DNA of 64,000 bases from Nostoc sp. CHAB 5824 (GTDB taxonomy: Bacteria; Cyanobacteriota; Cyanobacteriia; Cyanobacteriales; Nostocaceae). The DNA lies in NCBI RefSeq assembly GCF_020829665.1, contig NZ_JAIVFT010000005.1, positions 32,710-96,709 of the forward strand. The letters run 5' to 3'. Both the position numbers and the translations under genes were made by a program. Positions 1 through 8,372 of the stretch are shown piece after piece. The notes beneath the pieces are model-generated. The model was not told the origin of the DNA, did not search any database, and saw only the letters and a list, made by a program, of their open reading frames with translations. Position 1 is the stretch's first letter; the number at the start of each line of letters is the position of its first letter.

Positions 1-366
1 GGGCAAACAATCTACAAGCCCAAATTCAGCCGAAAAATAGGCGTAGCATTCTTTTGGTTTCTGCTCCCGTTGTTTCTGATACCAGGTGCGCTCTTGCAAA
101 TAATCTTCTAACTGACGGTCAGATCGATCCATTTGCGCTAGAAAGCCTTCATCTTCAACAACTTCCAGAAGGCGCGATTGAGAGATTGTACCCAACATTA
201 ACACCGGGTTATGATGGCTAGACTCCCACAGATCAGAGTCTAAGCGACGGAATAAATCTTTAGTTTCAACGTTCCAATCCCAGTGCAAGTTATATGCCAG
301 CCGCCGTAGTGGTTCGAGTCGCGGCGGTAATGAAGGGGATACGTTAAATGTGCGAATTGGCTGCAT
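1..366 (-). CDS. glgP: Alpha-glucan (glycogen) phosphorylase, N-terminal part
   Basis: The first 122 residues of a protein that runs off the left edge. It begins MQPIRTFNVSPSLPPRLEPL at an ATG (366) and continues with the LAYNLHWDWN and SSHHNPVLMLG blocks of the DUF3417 domain that heads the long (about 850 aa) GT35 phosphorylases; FSAEFGL follows near residue 112, the start of the catalytic region. The family releases glucose-1-phosphate from glycogen in the cytoplasm. The catalytic residues and the PLP lysine lie outside the window. The family assignment is by recognition of the N-terminal domain; the symbol is used in the broad sense because cyanobacteria often have two phosphorylases. Confidence 0.9.
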   Translation of the reverse strand, partial: MQPIRTFNVSPSLPPRLEPLRRLAYNLHWDWNVETKDLFRRLDSDLWESSHHNPVLMLGTISQSRLLEVVEDEGFLAQMDRSDRQLEDYLQERTWYQKQREQKPKECYAYFSAEFGLVDCLP

Positions 367-818
367 AGGTTGGCAAAACTCCAAGTTTAGCTATGGTTAT
401 TGTTTACTCTCTTTACCAATATTGCCAATTCTTTATACAGTAGTTTGTGAAAAAGCGATGACTTTGTTAAGCATTGAGAATTCTTTTTAACCTCGTTGCT
501 AAAGTTTACACCAAGGTGTTTCTAATTCTATGCGTTAGTCTCAGCCATGTACTTGGTATATTAAAATTTAATCATTTACTGCCATGTATCACTTAAAAAA
601 AATTTAGTTTGGAATAAATAATTTATATTTATTTTAGAATTGATTCCGGGGATCAATTCTAAGGTCTTGGCTGACGGGTAAAAATTCCTCATAACTGCGT
701 CAAGGAACAATTAAAATTTTAATTATTTTTTAATAAAATTACTTTAGATAGAGGCACTCTGAGAGGAAAGACTTACTATAAATAATTCTTCGGTTAAGTT
801 AGCTTAAGGTGATGCAAT

Positions 819-1000
819 ATCGATAGCGTACCCCTACGGGGATCTTGCTACGCATAGCGTCTGTCTGCGACACGCTCTTGCGTTCGAGCGTCATAGCCCA
901 TCGTAGACATCGCCTAAAGTTGATCGTGTAAAAATAATACCAAGCAGTCAACTAGGAAAAGCGATGCCTGCGGCGGGCTACGCCTACGCTAACTACTGGG
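819..1000. repeat. Cluster of short dispersed repeat sequences in the 367-1049 intergenic region
   Basis: The 683-bp gap between glgP and the next gene shows no coding sequence. Its right half is made of short GC-rich blocks set in AT-rich DNA: an inverted-repeat-rich block at about 819-914 and, at 959-996, GCGATGCCTGCGGCGGGCTA followed by CGCCTACGCT. Diverged versions of the latter block recur at about 26150-26180 and 26908-26938. Such blocks are typical of dispersed repeats between genes of Nostoc-type genomes. The left half (367-800) is plain AT-rich DNA that should hold the glgP promoter, but I can place no clear box. Confidence 0.6.
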
Positions 1001-1049
1001 TATAGATTTTTAATCATAAATCAGGTAAATAACTTACTAGTGTGTAATT

Positions 1050-1373
1050 TTACGCGCCTAATGAAGGCTGATCTTTGGTATTTTTTGTCATTGACAAAGC
1101 TACAGCTGCTGCATAAGCAATCTCCGCTGCCATTTGATAAGCAAGTTTGATACTAGATGAGGCGTCCTTGGCTTTAGGAGAGAGAGAAGCTTTTTTTCGG
1201 CGCGACTCTTGTTTGACATCACCCGCCACAATAGATCGCTGTAAAATGATCCAGGCATCTAGGTCTTCTGAATCATAATTACTTTGAAGTTGCGATCGCA
1301 ATTGATCTTCGGCTACAACACTCAGATAGCCGGTAGTTAGAGCTTCTTGGACAATTTCTTTAATTAAAGCCAT
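1050..1373 (-). CDS. Small hypothetical protein (107 aa)
   Basis: An ATG-started open frame of 107 residues with no family I recognise. The N-terminal half is acidic and helical in character (about residues 1-50), the middle is a basic, serine-rich linker (SRRKKASLSPKAK, about 57-69), and the C-terminal part is an alanine-rich amphipathic helix (AYQMAAEIAYAAAVALSM). There is no signal peptide. No good ribosome-binding site precedes the ATG. Codon use and the absence of a competing frame make it a plausible gene. It stands alone between two long intergenic stretches. Confidence 0.5.
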   Translation of the reverse strand: MALIKEIVQEALTTGYLSVVAEDQLRSQLQSNYDSEDLDAWIILQRSIVAGDVKQESRRKKASLSPKAKDASSSIKLAYQMAAEIAYAAAVALSMTKNTKDQPSLGA

Positions 1374-2756
1374 AAATTTGAACCAAGTGTGTGAGTTAAA
1401 ACCGATACCTCAATCTGGGCATTTGATGTTTTTTTCTGGACTTCTTCTGGAAACTAAGCTACGTTTTAGCTTTCTTTTAATAAAATAAATTTATAATGAG
1501 TAGTGTCAAGCACGCATCACCCGCTTGGCTCACCCGAATGGGTGATTTACAAATTTTTATATACAAGTAATAAGGAAGAGGAAAATTTTTAGCTTTTAAG
1601 CGAAGAGGGTGTCACAAGTATAGTAGATATCATTCTGAGTTAACACAAAAACATAAAATTACTTGGACAAGCAACGTTAGAAATATAGACATAAATGGCA
1701 ATTAACCGCTTAGAGCATTGTTAAACTTCCCGTTTAAAATGAATTTTATCTAAGTGTATAAAATCATTTAGGAGTAGCGTAGGCTTTGCCCAATCTAGGG
1801 ATCGCTCTAGTAAAAAAGTTAACTAATTCCACCATTCGGATCAACAAAAAACTTAGAAATTAACTTATTTAATAATAGTGTCCCACTAAAAATAAAATGT
1901 GTTATCGTTAAAAACAATTGTTATTAAAAGCTATTCATGTAATTACAAACATGAATTGGTTAGTCTGTAAATCATCCGTGTGCAACATGATTGGAGCAGC
2001 ATACTCTAGAAATTCGTTGCAAGAAAGCCGTCATAGCAGTCGGGGAAGCGCTTACTTGTTTGCACCGATGGTTAACTTCAATGTGATGGCTGATGTGGGA
2101 GATAATCCACCCTAGTTGGTTTTTTTGGGCAAAAATACCCATAAAAATCTAACAATAATTACATTGTCATGCTAGGCAAAAATTTTATCTTATTTTTGAA
2201 TATAGTCTAGTTAAATGTATTTTTTGTTGCAAAATAGCTTGTGGAACTGAGTTGTTTTAAAAGATTAAAACCGCTTGAGAAAAAGTAGCCTCAAGGCAAA
2301 CAACTTTATCCCTATTTGCGTAACAAGCTTTGCAAATTTGCCAGATAACCAAAACAGTAGCCTAATCTAAACCAGGAAATTTTTCCATTAGACAATTTAG
2401 TAGTTTGGGGTTTGACCCTGCAATGCACTGAAATTGTTTTGTTAATTGATTTGGTGAAAAAGAAGCAAAATTATTACGTGCCGTGAGTGGTACAAAAGCT
2501 TTTAGCGACCCAAAGCAATTGTGCATTTGAGTAATTCTATCGCACCTAAATTAAAGAATTGCTCACATAGTCAAAGCCAGACTCTGGTTTTTCAACATTT
2601 GGAAAACCATCTAAAAATATGGGGGAATTTCGGTAACACAGCCAACTTAAGTTATGTATTAAGAAGTACAAAACTTGTTGGTATTGGCAGAAGATTAGGA
2701 TACATACACAACAAACGAGTCCTGTCAACAGCAATTAATCGAAGAGATATGTAGCC
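1374..2756. other. Gene-poor AT-rich region, no gene supported
   Basis: About 1.4 kb in which I see no convincing gene. It contains a short inverted repeat TCACCC-GAAT-GGGTGA near 1533-1548 followed by an AT-rich run, and a fragment of dispersed repeat near 1770-1813. Two open frames (from a TTG at 1918 and a GTG at 2521) have no recognisable domain, no ribosome-binding site and poor composition, and I do not count them. The right end should hold the promoter of the acyltransferase at 2757. Confidence 0.5.
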
Positions 2757-3452
2757 ATGCATAACAAGCAATATTTTTCCAAATTGCAGCGCGTGCAAGA
2801 ACTTTTAGTAACTACTGTGTTAGGAGATATTCCTACACTTATTTTGGGGCCGAAGTTGCGTAATTTGGGATATCGTAGTATTTTTTCCCAGATAGGCAGC
2901 CCAGTTTATATTCAAAATGGTGTTGAATTTAACGGTAGTTGCGGTATTGAGATAGGCAGTGGAGTATATATTTTCAAGGGTGTGCGGATAAATGCTAGAG
3001 GACACAAAAATAATAGAATTCATCTAGGAAATAGAGTCGCTATTGAGCGTAACGTTGATATAGGGTGTTTGGAAAATACGTGTATACATATTGATGAAGA
3101 CACCTTCATTGGCCCCAACGTTTCTATTGAGGGGCCAGGAGACATTAAAATTGGTAAACACTGCTTAATAGCTGCTTACTCAGGGATATATGCCAATAAT
3201 CATAATTTTGCCGATCCGATGGAGCCGATTAAATACCAAGGTGTTACTCGCAAGGGAATTGTGATTGAGGATGACTGTTGGCTAGGACATGGAGTAACAG
3301 TATTAGATGGCGTTACTATCGGCAAAGGCAGTGTTATTGGTGCGGGAGCAGTTGTCAATAGAGATATTCCTCCTTTCTCCGTTGCTGTAGGCATACCTGC
3401 ACGAGTAATCAAAAACCGAATTGCTAAAGACTTAAGCATTACTTCAAACTGA
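2757..3452 (+). CDS. Left-handed beta-helix (hexapeptide) acyltransferase
   Basis: A 231-residue member of the LbH acyltransferase group (maltose/galactoside O-acetyltransferase and WbbJ-like, COG0110). Hexapeptide-type turns run from about residue 48 to 212 (for example IEIGSGVYIF, IHLGNRVAI, IGPNVSIEG, IGKGSVIGAGAVV). The catalytic-type histidine sits in YANNHNF (about 149), followed by the insertion typical of the family, then IEDDCWLGHGVTVLDGV and the terminal VAVGIPARVIK block. It probably transfers an acetyl or other acyl group to a sugar in polysaccharide or lipopolysaccharide synthesis in the cytoplasm; the acceptor cannot be told from the sequence. It starts at the ATG at 2757. No glycosyltransferase genes flank it, so its pathway is open. 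Confidence 0.85.
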   Translation: MHNKQYFSKLQRVQELLVTTVLGDIPTLILGPKLRNLGYRSIFSQIGSPVYIQNGVEFNGSCGIEIGSGVYIFKGVRINARGHKNNRIHLGNRVAIERNVDIGCLENTCIHIDEDTFIGPNVSIEGPGDIKIGKHCLIAAYSGIYANNHNFADPMEPIKYQGVTRKGIVIEDDCWLGHGVTVLDGVTIGKGSVIGAGAVVNRDIPPFSVAVGIPARVIKNRIAKDLSITSN

Positions 3453-3783
3453 GAAATAAAGGATAGGGAACAGATGACAGTAACTATTCCCTGTAACCTG
3501 TTCCCTTTTTTAAGAAACTTTTGCCGTCAGTCAACGTCACAAGAATAACCAGTCTCTGAGTTATTTCTTAGGGTCATCTAAAAGTCAGACAACTTACATC
3601 TTGCACCATTCTCAATAAGCGTAGGGTAGGCACTGCTAGTCCCTAATCTCCAAGTCCCCAGTCCCAAGTCTCCAGAGTCCTCTCAAAAGGGGCGAGATTT
3701 GGGTAATATAAAGGAGCTATCTTTTCTGCATGGCAGATCCTGAAAGAAAAGCTTTCTTTGTCTTACCCCTTGGAGATATTTCT

Positions 3784-3900
3784 ATGCTGACTTTAAAAAT
3801 CGCTGTTTATATTGTTGTTGCCTTCTTCGTAACTATCTTCGTCTTCGGATTTTTGTCAAACGATCCAGCTCGTAACCCCGGCCGTCGGGACTTAGAGTAA
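3784..3900 (+). CDS. psbI: Photosystem II reaction centre protein I (PsbI)
   Basis: A 38-residue single-span protein: [15 protein letters not shown], then [18 protein letters not shown] and a short RRDLE tail. This is the PsbI pattern, both in length and in the conserved [14 protein letters not shown] motif after one N-terminal membrane helix (residues about 4-24). PsbI sits next to D1 in photosystem II in the thylakoid membrane and supports assembly of the reaction-centre complex. A ribosome-binding sequence (TTGGAGA) lies about 8 bases before the ATG. A 13-bp hairpin follows the stop, so it is probably transcribed alone. I regard the identification as very secure. Confidence 0.97.
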   Translation: MLTLKIAVYIVVAFFVTIFVFGFLSNDPARNPGRRDLE

Positions 3901-3952
3901 AAGGGCGATAAATCATCCGCGACTTTAGAAGGCGGAAGATACTAAATGCCAC

Positions 3953-3986
3953 GGAAACTTACTAAACTTTCGCTTAGTAAGTTTCC
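3953..3986 (+). terminator. Hairpin downstream of psbI
   Basis: Perfect 13-bp inverted repeat GGAAACTTACTAA / TTAGTAAGTTTCC around an 8-base loop, 52 bases after the psbI stop. The T-tail is weak (TTCT), so it may act as a transcript-end or stability hairpin rather than a classical intrinsic terminator. Confidence 0.65.
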
Positions 3987-4097
3987 TTCTGCAAGTGGCT
4001 TGCTACCGGTAGCAGAAGGCGACAGTCGGAAGGCAAAATATATATTTAATGCTTCCGCCCGTCATTTGGCTGTTTGTTAGCCCGATTATGCTCAAAT

Positions 4098-6986
4098 ATG
4101 CTTCATCCAGTTCTGCCGCCCGCTCCGCCTCCTATCCTCGAATCTTTACAACCTGTAAATCCCGCCTCATCTGCTAGTCATACAAAGTTTCTTTCAGGTG
4201 TAGATACTGGAATACACGAAAAGACAGATAAATCCAAGCAGCTCAAGGATTTGGCTCAGTTGGCAATTGCGGGTGACATCAAAAGTGATCCACCATTGCC
4301 AACTCCAATACACTCAACTCCGAATGACTTGGTAATTGCCGAAACTCGCTCTGTACCCCATCTACCAGAAAACTACCCATCAGAAATTTCCCCCATTACC
4401 GAGTCTGGAAATGCTGCACTCTTGGGGCGATCGCTGGTTGTTGATTATCCCACGCAGGAGGTTAAAACCTCTAATCACCAAGATAAAGAAGACATAAAGA
4501 CAAGTCTGAGCGTCGGCGTTCGGCGTTCAGAAATTCTCCTAAGAGCGGCGTTACGCAAACGGGAGACGCAAAGAGAAGCCACTACGTTGCCAAGAAAAGT
4601 TGGAGCGGAGGGTTTCTCTGTAGACGCAAAGCGTGAACTTTCGCAGAAACTCGGTGAGCGATATCTAACGACAAGCCGCTTTGCGTCTACGCCAACTTCC
4701 AACTTTAGTAGAGAAAAACAAACCTTTTTGGACTCTCCTAGCTTTAGCTATAGAGTTTCCCCAAGTCCCCTTGTTGCCCAATCTTTGCGTCCTCTTCCAA
4801 GTGCCCCAAGTCTCACAAACAGCAACAAGTTAGTCGAATCAAAGGCGGGAATTTTAGCTGAGAAGTTAACCCAGCAAAAACAGCAAAGTGATATTACTGC
4901 ACCACAGTTTCCAGGAAGAGACAATATCTCTGTATCTGCTGCTGATCTTGCACCGAGTTCTCAATCAGTACAAAATTTTATAACATTCAAGTCTCGCAGC
5001 CCAAAAAACCAACTCTCAACGCCTATCACTGTAGAATTCAAGTCCCAAGTCCAGCAACAAAGCCAAGCACCAACGCCGACACCAGAGGTAGACACCACCA
5101 ATCAACCACAAGCGCCAACTAGCACGCCGCCAGTCAAACCGAGAATTGTAGAAGTCACTTCAGATCGGCAAGAGTATGACGAGCAACGGCGAATTATTAC
5201 AGCTGTTGGTAATGTACTTGTGCGATTTGATGGGGCAGTGGTGGATGCCGATCGCTTGCAAGTCAATTTAGACAACTTGATCGCTGCGGGGGAAGGCAAC
5301 GTAACTTTAACACGGGGCGATCAGGTACTGCGTGGACAACGCTTTACCTATAACTTTGTTCAAGATAGTGGGGAACTGGAAAATGGTAGAGGAGAAATTT
5401 ACGTACCCTCAGCACAAACAGATTTTGCTTTTTCATCCACGGGTGTAACTGCTGGTGGGGTTCCAAAACGTCCGCCCAGCGATCGCATTAGAGCCAATCA
5501 GCCCGTTTCCGGTGTGAGCAGCCCTGGAGGAATTGATATAGCATTTGGTGGTCAGGCAGACGCTAGCAACGTCCCGCCACCGAAAACAGGGGGCGCGGTC
5601 AATCGGCTCAGGTTTGAAGCTGAAAACATTGACTTTTATCCGCAAGGCTGGCAAGCAAACAATGTTCGGATCACGAATGATCCTTTTTCGCCCCCAGAAC
5701 TAGAATTACGCGCAGATAAAGTAACTCTGACGCGAGAATCACCCTTGGTAGACCGCATCAGGACACAGGGGCAGCGTTTGGTATTGGATCAAACGGTTTC
5801 CTTACCAATTCCGCTGAATGAGCGGACTATTGACCGTCGAGAGCGGGATGTTACACCTGCAATAGTTTCCCCCGGCTATGATGGAGAAGATCGGGGTGGT
5901 TTGTATATTGAGCGTGGCTTTCCAGTCATCGATACAGAGCAGACACGCTGGACGATCACGCCCCAGTTACTAGTACAAAGAGCTGTGCAAGAAGGCACGG
6001 GTGACTTAGGCGCACTGTTTGCTGTGAAGACAAAGATAAATTCTGTTTTGAGTCCACGGGCAGTAGTTGAAGGGACTGGGGAGTTAACCAGTTTTGACTT
6101 GAACAAGGTAGAAGACAATTTGCGAGCGAGGTTGGGATTGCGCCAGATATTAGGGACTTCCCTTCCGCACATATTGAATCTGGAGTATGGCTACCGCGAG
6201 CGTTTTTACAACGGTACTCTTGGCTTTCAAACTGTCCAGAGCAGTCTTGGCGGTATTGTTACCTCTCCTGTAATTCCTTTAGGCAAGACTGGCATTAACC
6301 TCACCTATCAAGCAAGCGCTCGATATATCAATGCCAACACCGATCGCCAAGACTTACTAGAACCAGTGCGGGAAAACGATCGCATCTCACTAGGTCGTTT
6401 ACAAGGCAGTGCCACCCTCAGTAAAGGGCTGTTGCTGTGGCAGGGAAAACCATTACCACCCACTGCCACTGAGGGATTACGATACACGGCTACCCCTGTA
6501 GTTCCTTACTTGCAAGCGATCGCTAGCGTCACAGGCACTACAAATTATTACACCAATGGTGATAATCAAAGCACCCTAATTGGTACAATTGGCTTACAAG
6601 GTCAAGTTGGTCATTTTTCTCGACCTTTTTTCGACTATACCGCCTTTAATATTAGTTACTCTCAAGGCTTAAACAACGGATTATCACCCTTTTTGTTTGA
6701 TCGCTCCGTTGATAACCAAGTGTTGAGCGCTGGGATATCACAGCAAATCTACGGCCCTTTTCGCTTAGGCTTTCAAACATCTGTAAACTTGGATACTGGT
6801 AAAGAAACTAGCACTGACTACATTTTGGAATATAGCCGTCGCACCTATGGCATCACCTTGCGTTACAATCCGGTACTGGAGTTAGGCGGTTTCAGCGTCC
6901 GAATTAGTGATTTTAACTGGGGTGGCGGCACTGATCCATTTTCAGAAGTTAAGCCAGTAGTAGGCGGCGTAGAACAAAATTATTAG
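4098..6986 (+). CDS. DUF3769 family outer-membrane / LptD-like protein
   Basis: A 962-residue protein when read from the ATG at 4098; an upstream in-frame TTG (4074) would add eight residues but is less likely. Residues about 1-350 are a low-complexity, proline, serine and glutamine-rich region. An OstA-like domain follows (VEVTSDRQEYDEQRRIITAV, then VRFDGAVVDADRLQVN and GEGNVTLTRGDQVLRG). The C-terminal half has the alternating, aromatic-rich strands of a beta-barrel (for example YGYRERFYNGTLGF, FFDYTAFNISYSQGLNN). DUF3769 proteins are the cyanobacterial counterpart of LptD-type lipopolysaccharide assembly proteins, with OstA domain plus barrel. I see no clear signal peptide at either start, which is odd for an outer-membrane protein. 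Its only near neighbour is psbI, with no functional link evident. Confidence 0.8.
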   Translation: MLHPVLPPAPPPILESLQPVNPASSASHTKFLSGVDTGIHEKTDKSKQLKDLAQLAIAGDIKSDPPLPTPIHSTPNDLVIAETRSVPHLPENYPSEISPITESGNAALLGRSLVVDYPTQEVKTSNHQDKEDIKTSLSVGVRRSEILLRAALRKRETQREATTLPRKVGAEGFSVDAKRELSQKLGERYLTTSRFASTPTSNFSREKQTFLDSPSFSYRVSPSPLVAQSLRPLPSAPSLTNSNKLVESKAGILAEKLTQQKQQSDITAPQFPGRDNISVSAADLAPSSQSVQNFITFKSRSPKNQLSTPITVEFKSQVQQQSQAPTPTPEVDTTNQPQAPTSTPPVKPRIVEVTSDRQEYDEQRRIITAVGNVLVRFDGAVVDADRLQVNLDNLIAAGEGNVTLTRGDQVLRGQRFTYNFVQDSGELENGRGEIYVPSAQTDFAFSSTGVTAGGVPKRPPSDRIRANQPVSGVSSPGGIDIAFGGQADASNVPPPKTGGAVNRLRFEAENIDFYPQGWQANNVRITNDPFSPPELELRADKVTLTRESPLVDRIRTQGQRLVLDQTVSLPIPLNERTIDRRERDVTPAIVSPGYDGEDRGGLYIERGFPVIDTEQTRWTITPQLLVQRAVQEGTGDLGALFAVKTKINSVLSPRAVVEGTGELTSFDLNKVEDNLRARLGLRQILGTSLPHILNLEYGYRERFYNGTLGFQTVQSSLGGIVTSPVIPLGKTGINLTYQASARYINANTDRQDLLEPVRENDRISLGRLQGSATLSKGLLLWQGKPLPPTATEGLRYTATPVVPYLQAIASVTGTTNYYTNGDNQSTLIGTIGLQGQVGHFSRPFFDYTAFNISYSQGLNNGLSPFLFDRSVDNQVLSAGISQQIYGPFRLGFQTSVNLDTGKETSTDYILEYSRRTYGITLRYNPVLELGGFSVRISDFNWGGGTDPFSEVKPVVGGVEQNY

Positions 6987-7199
6987 TCAAACAGTTATCA
7001 GTATGCCCTACCCAACACTTGATTTTCTAACCGCAATGGATATTAATACTGTTCGCTTTGTGCATTTTTAACTTGGAATTGGGTTTTGGGAAAAGGTATT
7101 GGATAAGGGTTAAAGGTTTTTCTTTCACCCTTTCTCCCTTAACCGAAAGCTATTGCAATGGATATTTTCTATTCACAGATTTTCTATCTTTTGCCCAGT

Positions 7200-7484
7200 C
7201 TAAGAACTTGGCACGACTCGACAGCGTATCACACAATTGGTTGAAGCCGCACCAGGTATTCTCAGGTTGGCATAGTCGCCCCCTAGTTGAACACGTGACG
7301 GTGCTTGGTGTAGGGTTACACAGCATCTTTGCACTGCGGCTTGGTACTCTCGCCATTGCTTACGGATTGCAAGACTTGCGGCATCGTCACCTAAATCTGA
7401 AAATCTTAGCCCAGCCCTAATCAGCCAAGATTCCACGTCAGTTGTTTCACCAAGTATTTCGGGAATGGGATTAATCTTTTCCAT
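7200..7484 (-). CDS. Small hypothetical protein (94 aa), doubtful
   Basis: An ATG-started frame of 94 residues. The first half (PEILGETTDVESWLIRAGLR, then AIRKQWREYQAAVQ) looks like a real soluble helical protein. The second half (GGDYANLRIPGAAS) looks less natural and ends abruptly. I do not recognise a family. A 120-aa frame on the opposite strand overlaps it, but its composition is poorer. It could be an intact small gene or a truncated remnant whose downstream part has decayed. Confidence 0.35.
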   Translation of the reverse strand: MEKINPIPEILGETTDVESWLIRAGLRFSDLGDDAASLAIRKQWREYQAAVQRCCVTLHQAPSRVQLGGDYANLRIPGAASTNCVIRCRVVPSS

Positions 7485-7599
7485 GAGTAATATCTTTTAC
7501 ACATATTCAAAATTGGTAATTTTACTTTAAGAAAAACTATTGATAATAGCCAATATAATTGTTTATCAAAATCATAAATGAAAATGATTAAAAAAATGG

Positions 7600-7631
7600 G
7601 TCATATCTGAGTATCTATACTCAGATATGAC
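7600..7631 (-). terminator. Intrinsic terminator of the small outer-membrane protein gene
   Basis: Perfect 14-bp inverted repeat (GTCATATCTGAGTA / TACTCAGATATGAC) around a 4-base loop. Read on the minus strand, it is followed by CCATTTTTTTAATC. It lies about 75 bases beyond the stop of the barrel gene, so it is a convincing terminator for it. Confidence 0.8.
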
Positions 7632-7706
7632 AGAAGGAATTACTATTAGGGCTGGCAAACATCAGTGCTTTAGCTTGTGAATAAGCTGTTTTCTAGCTCG
7701 TAATCA

Positions 7707-8219
7707 CTAGAAACGATAGCCTAATCCAGCTTGGAAGCTCACGGCATCAGCATCACTATTTCTATAGGCGTCAATGCCCCATTTAGTATCGCCATAAGCA
7801 ATGACATTGTTGCTAACTTCTGATTCAATACCAAGGGTGACTACAGGTGCATTCTGATTGCCCAATGGGGTTTTTTGACCTTCATCAGTTACAAAAGAAT
7901 AACCACCACCGAAGTAAACGTTAGTATTTTTAGCGATGGGCGCATCGTAAGTCACTATGGGCATAATTGCGGCAGCATCACCACCATATAGCACAGAACC
8001 CCGCAGTGAAACAGGCGCATTGGGAACGGCGTAACGTCCTTGGATATTGCCACCAATTTGTGCTTCATCGTTTCCTTGTCCGCCACTGGTTGCACCAACC
8101 GCAACACCAGCACCGATGTAGTTACCGTTCGTACCCGCTGTTTGAGCAGAAGCAATTCCCGCCGAGAGGACAATGGAAGCAACAGCGAGGAAAGAGGCAG
8201 CTAATTTTGTAAGTTTCAT
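7707..8219 (-). CDS. Small outer-membrane beta-barrel protein
   Basis: A 170-residue protein when started at the ATG at 8219, which is preceded by a purine-rich GGTGAGAAG; an upstream in-frame start (8252) would place 11 residues before the signal peptide and is unlikely. Residues 1-25 are a signal peptide (MKLTKLAASFLAVAS, then VLSAGIASAQ with an A-x-A cleavage site). The mature part is about 145 residues of alternating hydrophobic strands rich in glycine and aromatics (NVYFGGGYSFVTDEG) and ends in YRF, the C-terminal phenylalanine typical of barrels inserted by the BAM complex. It resembles OmpX/OmpW-size 8-strand barrels. The function is unknown: a small porin-like or structural protein. 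It has its own strong terminator. Confidence 0.75.
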   Translation of the reverse strand: MKLTKLAASFLAVASIVLSAGIASAQTAGTNGNYIGAGVAVGATSGGQGNDEAQIGGNIQGRYAVPNAPVSLRGSVLYGGDAAAIMPIVTYDAPIAKNTNVYFGGGYSFVTDEGQKTPLGNQNAPVVTLGIESEVSNNVIAYGDTKWGIDAYRNSDADAVSFQAGLGYRF

Positions 8220-8310
8220 AGAATTCTTCTCACCAGAGTTAAGTAAAATCAATGTTCTCTAGTACTAGAATCTCTTTTTTTACAAAATGTAACCTCGCAC
8301 ACCTGGTTCG

Positions 8311-8344
8311 CCCAAGTGGCTGAATTATTTTTCATCCACTTGGG
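8311..8344 (-). terminator. Inverted repeat just beyond the murJ stop
   Basis: A 9-bp inverted repeat (CCCAAGTGG / CCACTTGGG) with a 16-base AT-rich loop, 29 bases beyond the end of murJ. On the minus strand it is not followed immediately by a T-run, so it may be a factor-assisted terminator or a dispersed palindrome. Confidence 0.45.
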
Positions 8345-8372
8345 TGTAACCACTGAAAAATTCAAATGGCAG

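Noticed and set aside
1918..2115. 65-codon open frame on the plus strand
   Set aside because: TTG start without ribosome-binding site, no domain, odd composition; chance frame.
2521..2754. 77-codon open frame ending two bases before the acyltransferase
   Set aside because: GTG start, no family, overlaps an antisense frame of equal quality; suggestive only by position.
7058..7420. 120-codon plus-strand frame opposite the 94-aa hypothetical
   Set aside because: Starts in repeat-like low-complexity DNA and has no recognisable domain.
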